This document shows positions 6,831-13,684 of a stretch of DNA of 22,982 nucleotides, in pieces. The DNA is from Verrucomicrobiota bacterium. Its GTDB lineage: Bacteria; Verrucomicrobiota; Verrucomicrobiia; Opitutales; Opitutaceae. Both the position numbers and the translations under genes were made by a program. Location of the stretch: contig JAEZDN010000111.1 in assembly GCA_023433275.1 (NCBI GenBank), forward strand, positions 1 through 22,982, written 5' to 3'. The number at the start of each line of letters is the position of its first letter. Within the stretch, counting starts at the first letter, position 1. The notes below the pieces were generated by a model. It did not search any database, was not told the origin of the DNA, and was given only the letters and a program-made list of their open reading frames with translations.

Positions 6831-7787
6831 CTAGCGGGCGCCGAATTTTCGTTCCCAGCTGAAGAGGAATTGTTGGGCGAGACCGGCGAGGGGGCCGAAG
6901 TGGGTGCGGCCAAAATGGGCGACTTGGGCGGGTTTCCAACCGTCGAGGCCGTAGCGACGGGCGAGGGATTTGAGCACCCAGGTGTCGACAGGAAAGGCTT
7001 CGAGTTTTCCGGCGCCAAAGAGCAGCACGCAGTCGGCGACTTTTTCGCCGACGCCGGGAAGTTCCATCAATCGCGCCTTCGCGGCGAGGTAGGGAAGCGC
7101 TTCGGTTTCGTCGAGCCAGCCGGGCCGGCTGGCGAGGAAGCGGGCGGTTTCGGCGATGTAACGCGCGCGGAAGCCGAGGAGGCAGGCGCGGAGATCCTTC
7201 TCGGGAATTTGGGCCAGCTCGGTCCAGGTGGGCAACGAGCGGACGACCGGGTTGGCGGGTTCAGTTTTGCCTGAGGCGGGGCCCTGCGGGTGCCGGGTCT
7301 TTCGTGGGGTGAGCGGAGCGCCGTGGCGTTCGGCCAGGAGGGCGCACATCTGCTTGATCTGGACGATTTGCTTCGTGGCGCTGCAAAGGAAGCCGAGCAG
7401 GGTTTCGCCGAAGGGCTGCCGCAGGATGCGGAGCCCGGGGAAGGCGGCGATGCATTGGGCGAGGTGGGGATCGCTGCGCCAGGGAAGAGAGTCGGTCAGC
7501 GCCGCCCAATCGCGCTCGCAGGCGAAATACCGGTGGACCGCAGCGGGCGCTCCGCGGTCGGCGCCGCGCCATTCGACGGCGCGATCGTGCAGGCGCAATT
7601 CAACGAGATGTCCGGACCAGGTGCCGATCCACAATCCACGCGACGAGGGCTCCCCGTTTGTCGGGACGCGATGCCAGCGGAAGGATTGTCCGCCATCGAC
7701 GGTTTCGCGAAGCACGTCCTCGTTCGGGGTCCAGCCGGCGAGCGATTGCCAGTTGGTCCAACTGGGTTGGGCGGCGCGGCGGGGCAT
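6831..7787 (-). CDS. ogg: OGG1-type 8-oxoguanine DNA glycosylase/lyase
   Basis: This enzyme excises 8-oxoguanine paired with cytosine and nicks the abasic site. The 318-residue product has the OGG1 N-terminal domain (GGQSFRWHR at 32-40) and the helix-hairpin-helix, LPGVGEKVADC at 243-253. The catalytic lysine is Lys249 and the catalytic aspartate is Asp268 in FPVDTWV, the same numbers as in human OGG1. The ATG at 7787 is preceded by a CG-rich, purine-poor leader. It lies 51 bases downstream of a small exported-protein gene on the same strand and may be co-transcribed with it. Bacterial OGG1-type enzymes occur sporadically beside the more common MutM. Confidence 0.9.
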   Translation of the reverse strand: MPRRAAQPSWTNWQSLAGWTPNEDVLRETVDGGQSFRWHRVPTNGEPSSRGLWIGTWSGHLVELRLHDRAVEWRGADRGAPAAVHRYFACERDWAALTDSLPWRSDPHLAQCIAAFPGLRILRQPFGETLLGFLCSATKQIVQIKQMCALLAERHGAPLTPRKTRHPQGPASGKTEPANPVVRSLPTWTELAQIPEKDLRACLLGFRARYIAETARFLASRPGWLDETEALPYLAAKARLMELPGVGEKVADCVLLFGAGKLEAFPVDTWVLKSLARRYGLDGWKPAQVAHFGRTHFGPLAGLAQQFLFSWERKFGAR

Positions 7788-7793
7788 GGGCGA

Positions 7794-7814
7794 GGGCGGT
7801 GGGCAGTGGGCGGT
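7794..7814. repeat. Tandem heptamers GGGCGGT / GGGCAGT / GGGCGGT in the ogg leader
   Basis: Three consecutive 7-base units lie at 7794-7800, 7801-7807 and 7808-7814, followed by degenerate continuations (GACGGT, GGACGGT) to about 7829. They fill most of the 51-base spacer between the exported-protein gene and the ogg start. The same unit length recurs, with a different sequence, inside the VWA gene at 12713-12740. Confidence 0.55.
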
Positions 7815-7838
7815 GCGACGGTGGACGGTGACTCTTTC

Positions 7839-8348
7839 TTATTTCGTCGGGGGGCGGTCCCAGAGGTAGCTTTTTTCGGTGGCCAGGACGCGGCCGTCGG
7901 CGCCGGTGAGATCCAGTTTCCACGCGACGGGATCGGCGCCGCGGTCGGTCCAGTCGGCGCCGGTGAGGCCGAGGTGGAAGACCGTGGACCCCGCCTTGAG
8001 TTGCACGGGGAACGTGTGGACGGTCGGGCTGGCGGAAGCGTCGGTGATGAGTTGGAGGCGGGCCGTGACGGCGCGGGAGGCGTCGGCGTTGGCGGTGCGG
8101 ACAAGAAAGTAGTAACCGCTGCGTTCGCCGGGTTGCGTGCGCAGAACCGCCTCGCCGCCGGTGTTTTCGCGGCGGGTGAAGTATTCTGAAATGCGCTTGA
8201 ACGAGGCGGCATCGCGCCAGCCGGCGTAGACGCGGACGATGCTGAGGTCGCCGTCCTGGGCCAGGGCGGCGAGGGGCAGCGCGACGCCAACGAGCATCGA
8301 TGAAAGGCCGAGACGGAGGGCGCGGGCGAACATGGAAACGTTTTTCAT
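7839..8348 (-). CDS. Small exported protein of unknown function
   Basis: The 169-residue product starts at the ATG at 8348, which begins a good signal peptide: MKN, a basic stretch with two Arg, a hydrophobic run (about 13-28) and a likely cleavage after ALA at residue 30 before QDGD. An ATG 12 codons earlier would put a Pro-rich stretch in front and is less likely. The mature part is about 139 residues without cysteine. It looks beta-rich and has no motif I recognise. It lies downstream of the peptide-binding protein and upstream of ogg, all on the minus strand, with spacers of 76 and 51 bases. Confidence 0.75.
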   Translation of the reverse strand: MKNVSMFARALRLGLSSMLVGVALPLAALAQDGDLSIVRVYAGWRDAASFKRISEYFTRRENTGGEAVLRTQPGERSGYYFLVRTANADASRAVTARLQLITDASASPTVHTFPVQLKAGSTVFHLGLTGADWTDRGADPVAWKLDLTGADGRVLATEKSYLWDRPPTK

Positions 8349-8424
8349 AGGCGGGGCAGGGACAGGCAAGGTCGGATGTTCCAAGGGAATCGCGGATTGA
8401 AACGAGGCCGGTCGGAAAGCGGTT

Positions 8425-10035
8425 CTACTCGAGATATACTTTCTTGTATTGGTGCAGGCCGAGGAGGGAAGGTTCCCAGCCGCGGACCGAGCGATGAATC
8501 AGGTAGGCGCGGACGCCGAAGAAAACGGGAGCGATGGGGGCCTGTTCGAGGAGGCGGGACTCGGCTTGTTGGAAGAGCTCGTGACGGGCCGCAGCATCGG
8601 GGGCGTGGGCGGCGCGTTGGATGAGATCATCGTAGGCGGGGTCGGCCCAGCCGGTCCAGTTGTTGCCGCCGTTGGAGACGAAGAGGTCGAGGAACGTGAC
8701 GGGATCGACGAAGTCGCCGATCCAGCCGGCGCCGGAAATCGCGTAGTTGAGGGTTTGTTGGTTTTGGACCCAGGTTTTCTGTTCCAGCGGGGATACGGTG
8801 AGTGTCAGGCCGAGTTCCTTGCGCCATTGCGCTTGCAGGACTTCGGCGACGCGGGGTTGGTGCTCGTCGTTGCGCACCTGGAGATCGAGGACGGGCAGGC
8901 CGCGGCCTTCGGGGTAACCGGCCTCGGCCAGGAGGCCGCGGGCGGCGGAGAAATCGGTGGGCACGGAGGCGCGTGCGGTGTAGCCGGCGCTATCGGGCGG
9001 GGTGAAGGAGCGGGCGGCCGTGCCGGCGCCGCGGAGGACGCTGGAGGCGATGGCGTCGCGGTCGATGGCGAGGGAGAGGGCGCGGCGCACGCGGGGGTCG
9101 TCGAAGGGGGCTCGCGTGGTGTTGAACCGGAGGAAGATCGCCTGAAGAAACGGATCGAGGCGGAGCGCGGCGGGGTCGTCGCGCCGGTAGGGGGCGAGTT
9201 TGGACGTGGGCAGGCTGTAGGTGACGTGCACCTGGCCGGCGCGGAAGTTGCGTTCCTCAACCTCGGGGCTTTCGGTGGGGAAGAAGACGATGCGTTCCAG
9301 GCGGACGGCGCCGGCGTCCCAGTATGTGGGGCTTTTCGTTGCGACGAGGCGGGCCTGCGGGCTCCATTCCGCGAGCGTGAACGGACCGTTGCCCACCAAG
9401 TTTTCGGGACGGGTCCAGGCGGGGAGGCGTTGGTGCAGATCACCGAAGCGCGCGAGCACGCGCGGGTTGATGGGAAACCAGACGGGCTGCGCGGTGAGGG
9501 CGGGCAGGTACGGGGTGGGGCGCTCGAGGGAGATCCGCAGGGTGTGATCGTCGAGCGCCTCCGCGCCGAGAGCGGTGGGATCCGTGATCCGGCCGGTGTT
9601 CAGGGCCTCGGCGTTGCGGAGCGGGTAGAGGAGGTACGCGTATTCGGCGGCGAGGGATGGCGCGAGCACGCGACGCCAGGAAGCGACGAAGTCGCCGGCA
9701 GTGAGAGGATCGCCGTTGGACCAGCGGGCATTCGGGCGCAGATGAAAGGTGTAGGTGAGGCCATCGGCGCTGACGTCCCACTTCCCGGCGGCGGCGGGGA
9801 CGGGTTGCGAGGTGCGCTCGTCGAGGGCGCAGAGACCCTCGAAGAGGGCGACGGCGATGTTCTGGTCGGTGTAGGCGGAGATGAGTTGGGGATCGAGTTC
9901 CTGCGGTTCGGCGAGGTTGCCCAGCAGAAGGGTGCGCGAGGCGAGCGCGGACTGGACGGGAGTCTCCCTTTTCGCGCAGCCGGCGGCCAGGAGGCAGAGG
10001 AGGAATGACAGGAGCCGGAGCAGACCGTGGGACAT
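8425..10035 (-). CDS. Peptide ABC transporter substrate-binding lipoprotein (family 5, OppA-like)
   Basis: This 536-residue protein binds oligopeptides or similar solutes in the periplasm for uptake. It begins with a lipoprotein signal ending in the lipobox LAAGC (Cys20). Family 5 features follow: EPQELDP at about 43-49, the YTFHLRPNARWSNGDPLTAGDF stretch near 94-115 (only parts quoted elsewhere), VGNGPFTL in the middle, and RRALSLAIDRDAI in the second lobe. The length is normal for OppA. No permease or ATPase gene adjoins it, so it is an orphan binding protein that would have to share a transporter encoded elsewhere. The ATG at 10035 has no clear Shine-Dalgarno sequence. Confidence 0.92.
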   Translation of the reverse strand: MSHGLLRLLSFLLCLLAAGCAKRETPVQSALASRTLLLGNLAEPQELDPQLISAYTDQNIAVALFEGLCALDERTSQPVPAAAGKWDVSADGLTYTFHLRPNARWSNGDPLTAGDFVASWRRVLAPSLAAEYAYLLYPLRNAEALNTGRITDPTALGAEALDDHTLRISLERPTPYLPALTAQPVWFPINPRVLARFGDLHQRLPAWTRPENLVGNGPFTLAEWSPQARLVATKSPTYWDAGAVRLERIVFFPTESPEVEERNFRAGQVHVTYSLPTSKLAPYRRDDPAALRLDPFLQAIFLRFNTTRAPFDDPRVRRALSLAIDRDAIASSVLRGAGTAARSFTPPDSAGYTARASVPTDFSAARGLLAEAGYPEGRGLPVLDLQVRNDEHQPRVAEVLQAQWRKELGLTLTVSPLEQKTWVQNQQTLNYAISGAGWIGDFVDPVTFLDLFVSNGGNNWTGWADPAYDDLIQRAAHAPDAAARHELFQQAESRLLEQAPIAPVFFGVRAYLIHRSVRGWEPSLLGLHQYKKVYLE

Positions 10036-10128
10036 GAAGGAAATTTAAGCGAGCGAAGGGGGACCCGGCAAGGGGGCGGCCGGAATTATTCCATGTCCAA
10101 TCCTAATATTCCGGGTATCCATCCGTGG

Positions 10129-10134
10129 AAGGAG
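10129..10134 (+). promoter_or_regulatory. Shine-Dalgarno AAGGAG setting a GTG start for the sigma factor
   Basis: AAGGAG lies eight bases before the GTG at 10143. This decides the start over an in-frame GTG at 10125, which precedes the site. It is the only strong Shine-Dalgarno sequence noticed in the window. Upstream, 10082-10092 is the palindrome GGAAT-T-ATTCC, followed by TAATAT at 10104-10109. These could be parts of a promoter, perhaps autoregulated, but the spacing does not fit a standard housekeeping promoter. Confidence 0.6.
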
Positions 10135-10142
10135 CAGGTCGC

Positions 10143-10682
10143 GTGAACAACGAACCCCACCAGTCCGATGAAAGTGCCGATGCCAGCTCCCTTGTGCAAA
10201 CCGCCGTGTCCCGCCACCGGGCGCCGCTCCTGCGCTATGCCACGCGTCTCCTCCATGGGGATGCGGGCCGGGCGGAGGATGTGGTGCAGGACACCTTTGT
10301 CCGCCTCATGGCCCAGCCGCCCGGAGCGGTGGACGGGCACGTCGCGGAGTGGTTGTTCACGGTATGCCGGCATCGCGTCACGGACGTCCTGCGCAAGGAG
10401 GGCCGCATGAGCCTCTTTGTCGAAGGCCAGGCCGAGCGCCTGGTGGCGGCGGAGCCCCGGCCGGGAGCGGGATTGGAGCGCGCCGAGCAGCAGGCGGCGG
10501 TGTTGAGGCTCATCGACGGGTTGCCGCGCAACCAGCAGGAGGTGGTGCGGCTGAAGTTCCAGAACGGATTCAGTTACCAGGAGATCAGCCGGATCACGTC
10601 ACTGTCGGTGACGAACGTCGGATTCATCCTCCACACCGCGATCAAGAAGCTGCGCCAGCAAATGGTCGCGCAACCGGAATAA
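10143..10682 (+). CDS. ECF-type RNA polymerase sigma factor
   Basis: This is a 179-residue sigma-70 family protein with only regions 2 and 4. Region 2 spans about 22-88, with AEDVVQDTFVRLM (44-56) and the helix WLFTVCRHRVTDVLRK (70-85). Region 4 spans about 125-174, with LPRNQQEVVRLKF (127-139), the helix-turn-helix FSYQEISRITSLSVTNV and a C-terminal IKKLRQQM. It would direct core polymerase to a small regulon, probably held inactive until an envelope signal. The next gene starts nine bases after its stop and encodes an anti-sigma-like, membrane-anchored VWA protein, so the two almost certainly form a unit. GTG start with a good Shine-Dalgarno sequence. Confidence 0.93.
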   Translation: MNNEPHQSDESADASSLVQTAVSRHRAPLLRYATRLLHGDAGRAEDVVQDTFVRLMAQPPGAVDGHVAEWLFTVCRHRVTDVLRKEGRMSLFVEGQAERLVAAEPRPGAGLERAEQQAAVLRLIDGLPRNQQEVVRLKFQNGFSYQEISRITSLSVTNVGFILHTAIKKLRQQMVAQPE

Positions 10683-10691
10683 GTAAATGCC

Positions 10692-13085
10692 ATGAACCAA
10701 GACACGATTTTGCCCGATGACCCGCGCCTGACGGCGTATGCCCTCAACGAGATGACGCCGGCGGAGCGGGCGGACTTTGAACGTCTGCTGCAGGCCGATC
10801 CCGCTGCGCTGCGCGCGGTGGAAGAAATCCAGGCTGCGGGCGCGATGCTGGCGTCGGCGCTGGAGGCGGAGCCGTTGCCGCAGACGGCCGGAGTTTCGCA
10901 GGAGGCCATCCTGGCCGGCGGCGATTTGCGCCGGATCGATGGGGGCAAGGCCGGGATGAAGAAAACACCGACGCCGCCGATCCGCTTTCCGCAATTCTAC
11001 TACGTGGTGAGCGGGCTGGCGGCGGCGTGCTTCGCGGTGTTCTTTGTCTATTGGCAACAGAGCCAGCCCGGGCCCGGGGTGTCGAAGCAGTATGTCGAAA
11101 TGGACCTGGGCAAAACCAAGGGGACGGAGGAGGCGGTCAGTGTGGCATTGCCCAACGTGCCACCGCCGGCGGTGACCATGGGAACGCAGCTTGATCCAGT
11201 CCCCGCGGCGGCGACCCCGGTGCTGTCGAGCTTTCAGGAATCGATGCCTGCGCCCGCCGTGACGAGCGACCTGTCGCTCGCGGCGAGCAGTGCCGTTGTT
11301 GCTCGTTCCACCCCGTCGCCATCGGCATCGCCCACCACGGGCACTGCGGCACAGGAGGAAACGGTGCCGTTGAGTCCGTTCAGCGTGAAAGGAGACGAAC
11401 GCGGGTATGCGGTGGCGACCACGGTTGCCGGGAGCCGGCTCTCGACGGAGGTCAGGGACATCGGGAGTGTCGTCGCGGTGGTCAACCAGCAGTTCCTGCG
11501 CGACCAAGCACAGGCTGCTGAGGAACGCAGCAAGGCGACGCGGGCGGCGGGTCGGCCGGCGGCGTCGGCGCGGATGACGGAGCCGATGAATTTCGCACTG
11601 CCCGGCGAGCCAGCTTTTAGCACGGAGGCCTACGCGCACCGGAAGGACAGCGATTATCTCCGCGTGGCGGATCATCCGTTGTCCACGTTCTCCGTGGACG
11701 TGGACACGGCGTCGTATGCGAACGTGCGGCGTTTCCTCACGCAGGGGCGGCGTCCGCCCGTCGATGCGGTGCGCATCGAGGAACTGGTGAACTATTTCAA
11801 TTACAGCTACGGGCAGCCGGAAGGGACGGTGCCGTTCGCGGCGCACCTCGAGGTGGCGTCGGCGCCGTGGGCCCCGGCGCACCGGCTGGTGCGCGTGGGG
11901 CTCAAGGGACGGGAGGTCAGCGATGGCTCGCGGCCGGCGGCGAACCTGGTGTTCCTGCTGGATGTATCCGGCTCGATGCACAGCGCGCACAAGCTGCCGC
12001 TGGTGAAGCAAGCGCTCCGCCTGCTGGTCGAGAAGCTGCGGCCGGATGACCGGGTGGCGATCGCGGTCTACGCGGGAGCGTCGGGGATGGCGCTGCCGTC
12101 CACACCGCTCGGGCGCAAGGCGGAGATCCTGGAAGCGATCGACCGGCTCGAGGCGGGTGGGTCGACGAACGGCGCGATGGGGATCCATCTGGCGTACGAC
12201 ATGGCGAAAGCGAACTTCGTGGCGGGCGGCGTGAACCGCGTGATTCTCGCGACCGATGGTGATTTCAATGTCGGTACCACGAGCGAGGGCGAGCTCGTGC
12301 GGTTGGTGGAGGAGAAGGCGAAGAGTGGCGTGTTCCTGAGTGTGCTGGGATTCGGCATGGGCAACCTGAAGGACAGCACGCTCGAGCAGATCGCCGACAA
12401 GGGGAACGGCAACTACGCGTACATCGACACGCTGGCCGAGGCGCGGAAGGCGCTGGTGGAGCAGGCGGGCGGCACGCTGGTGACGATCGCGAAGGACGTG
12501 AAGATCCAGGTGGAGTTCAATCCCGCGCAGGTGGCCGCGTACCGGCTCATCGGCTATGAGAACCGGATGCTGGCCAAGGAGGATTTCAACAACGACGCGG
12601 TGGATGCCGGGGAGATCGGGGCGGGCCACACGGTGACGGCGCTTTATGAAGTGGTGCCGGCGGGCGCGGAGACGGTGGTGGAGGCGCCGGCGGTGGATGA
12701 GTTGAAATACCAAGCGGTCAGCGGTCAGCGGTTAGCGGTCAGCCAAGACAGGACTGAAAGCCGAAAGCTGAATGCTGAAAGCTCCGCCAGCGGCGAGTTG
12801 CTGACGGTGAAGATTCGCTACAAGGAGCCGGCGGGGGACGTGAGTAGCAAGGTGGAGTTCGCGTTGCGTGACACGGGGGCGCGGTTTGAGGACGCCAGCC
12901 AGGATTTCAAGTTTGCGGCGGCGGTGGCGGGCTTCGGCTTGGTGCTGCGCGACTCCCCGCACAAGGGCTCGCTCACGCTCGCCGACGTGGCGGCGTGGGG
13001 CCGCGCTGGCTTGGGCAGCGATGCGGGCGGGTACCGCGGAGAATTCCTCGGGCTGGTCGACCGGGCGCAGGCGCTGTTGCAGTAG
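10692..13085 (+). CDS. Membrane-anchored YfbK-type VWA protein with anti-sigma-like N-terminus and TonB-plug-like segment
   Basis: The 797-residue protein is a mosaic. Residues 11-60 (LTAYALNEMTPAERADFERLL onward, partly quoted) resemble the cytoplasmic start of zinc-free anti-sigma factors. One membrane helix follows at about 102-120, then a Pro/Ala/Thr-rich linker. Residues 222-276 contain LSPFSV, GYAVATTVAGSRL, RDIGSVVAVV and FLRD, which match the order and spacing of the opening of Opitutaceae TonB-receptor plugs. From about 312 comes the YfbK layout: the N-terminal von Willebrand-associated domain (DYLRVADHPLSTFSVDVDTA), a VWA domain at about 417-590 with the MIDAS motif DVSGS (424-428), Thr492 and Asp522, and the DUF3520-type C-terminal region (about 600-795). 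A repeat-encoded insert covers residues 675-698. The ATG lies nine bases after the sigma factor stop. The signalling role is inferred. Confidence 0.9.
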   Translation: MNQDTILPDDPRLTAYALNEMTPAERADFERLLQADPAALRAVEEIQAAGAMLASALEAEPLPQTAGVSQEAILAGGDLRRIDGGKAGMKKTPTPPIRFPQFYYVVSGLAAACFAVFFVYWQQSQPGPGVSKQYVEMDLGKTKGTEEAVSVALPNVPPPAVTMGTQLDPVPAAATPVLSSFQESMPAPAVTSDLSLAASSAVVARSTPSPSASPTTGTAAQEETVPLSPFSVKGDERGYAVATTVAGSRLSTEVRDIGSVVAVVNQQFLRDQAQAAEERSKATRAAGRPAASARMTEPMNFALPGEPAFSTEAYAHRKDSDYLRVADHPLSTFSVDVDTASYANVRRFLTQGRRPPVDAVRIEELVNYFNYSYGQPEGTVPFAAHLEVASAPWAPAHRLVRVGLKGREVSDGSRPAANLVFLLDVSGSMHSAHKLPLVKQALRLLVEKLRPDDRVAIAVYAGASGMALPSTPLGRKAEILEAIDRLEAGGSTNGAMGIHLAYDMAKANFVAGGVNRVILATDGDFNVGTTSEGELVRLVEEKAKSGVFLSVLGFGMGNLKDSTLEQIADKGNGNYAYIDTLAEARKALVEQAGGTLVTIAKDVKIQVEFNPAQVAAYRLIGYENRMLAKEDFNNDAVDAGEIGAGHTVTALYEVVPAGAETVVEAPAVDELKYQAVSGQRLAVSQDRTESRKLNAESSASGELLTVKIRYKEPAGDVSSKVEFALRDTGARFEDASQDFKFAAAVAGFGLVLRDSPHKGSLTLADVAAWGRAGLGSDAGGYRGEFLGLVDRAQALLQ
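12713..12783. repeat. Tandem repeats in frame inside the VWA gene
   Basis: Four 7-base units lie in tandem: AGCGGTC at 12713, 12720 and 12734, and AGCGGTT at 12727. About 13 bases later a second set of related words runs from 12754 to 12783 (CTGAAAGC, CGAAAGCT, GAATGCT, GAAAGCT). Together they encode residues of about 674-698, between conserved LKYQ and GELLTVKIRY. The composition, with runs of AAAG and GAAT, differs from the surrounding GC-rich codons. It looks like intergenic repeat DNA kept in frame. Confidence 0.75.
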
Positions 13086-13101
13086 CGGTCAGGTGATTCC
13101 C

Positions 13102-13134
13102 GTCATCCCTAACGTAACGACGGATCCAGGAGTC
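13102..13134. repeat. Degenerate half copy of the GTCATCC...GGATCC element
   Basis: Starting at GTCATCC and ending GGATCCAGGAGTC, this 33-base stretch is a direct, diverged copy of 13243-13276, the left arm and first loop bases of the neighbouring inverted repeat. No matching right arm was found nearby, so it looks like a solo arm of the same repeat family. Confidence 0.6.
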
Positions 13135-13237
13135 CATGCACATACGTCCTTTCCTTGTTCCTCGCATGGCTGCTGACGAACGGAACGAGTTTTGGCCGGG
13201 GAGTCGTCGCCATATTGGAAACACCTAAAAGTTCCTT

Positions 13238-13330
13238 CCCCCGTCATCCTGAACGCAGTGAAGGATCCACGGAGTCGGGGCAGGGGCGTCCTTTCCCGTG
13301 GATCCTTCGCTCCGCTCAGGATGACGGGGG
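13238..13330. repeat. 93-base inverted-repeat element (GTCATCCTGA...GGATCC family)
   Basis: The left arm 13238-13272 and right arm 13296-13330 are reverse complements at 32 of 35 positions, around a 23-base loop. The arms run CCCCCGTCATCCTGA through GAAGGATCCACGG. Words of this type (GTCATCCTGAGCG...AAGGATC) are known as dispersed palindromic elements in many bacterial genomes. No coding capacity is present, which fits a REP- or MITE-like non-autonomous element. As RNA it would form a very stable stem from either strand. Confidence 0.85.
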
Positions 13331-13421
13331 TGGTCGAGTTTTCCATTCTCCAAAGTTCATCTCCGCTCGGTATGCAACCGTCCAGCGGTTGCTCCCGGTC
13401 TCAGCCGGACTGATGTAGTTG

Positions 13422-13578
13422 AACCGCAGATGAACACAGATAAACACGAATGGGGACCGAGGTGGCGTCATCACTGAACCCAAACTTCATTTCACTACCC
13501 GGAACGATGGAATAAACCGCGAGCTCTTGATGGCAGTAAGCCATTTTGATCTGTGCTGATCGGTGTCTATCTGTGGTT
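13422..13578. repeat. 157-base element with 30-base imperfect inverted ends
   Basis: The left end, AACCGCAGATGAACACAGAT and on to 13451, and the right end, 13549-13578 read in reverse complement (AACCACAGATAGACACCGAT and on), match at about 22 of 30 positions. The 97-base interior is A/T-richer than its surroundings and has no gene. It resembles a miniature inverted-repeat element. No target-site duplication could be established by eye. Confidence 0.65.
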
Positions 13579-13684
13579 TCCCCTGAATTGTTCCGGCTCA
13601 GGGTGAAGGTGCGGGTTATATTCCGTGAATTCGGGGCATCGCGGGCGGGGTGGCCTGCACGCCAGGGGTACGCGGCGTCTTGAC

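Larger units (their letters stand above)
13086..13684. other. 599-base non-coding spacer filled with inverted-repeat elements
   Basis: No convincing gene lies between the VWA stop and the PEP-CTERM gene stop; the short frames here have no Shine-Dalgarno sequence and follow the repeats. The region holds a degenerate half element (13102-13134), a long perfect-looking hairpin element (13238-13330), a hairpin GCAACCG-TCCAG-CGGTTGC at 13374-13392, and a 157-base element with inverted ends (13422-13578). The genes on both sides end here, so some hairpins may also terminate transcription. Confidence 0.8.

Noticed and set aside
8449..10008. Plus-strand open frame of 519 codons
   Set aside because: It is antisense to the peptide-binding lipoprotein, with the low-complexity composition of a codon shadow.
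10599..12713. Minus-strand open frame of 704 codons
   Set aside because: It is antisense to the VWA gene; Arg/His-rich without any recognisable domain.
12713..12783. CRISPR array
   Set aside because: The units are 7-8 bases without spacers of regular length and lie inside a coding region.
13086..13684. Insertion sequence with transposase
   Set aside because: Inverted repeats are present, but no transposase-like frame is encoded, so only non-autonomous elements are claimed.
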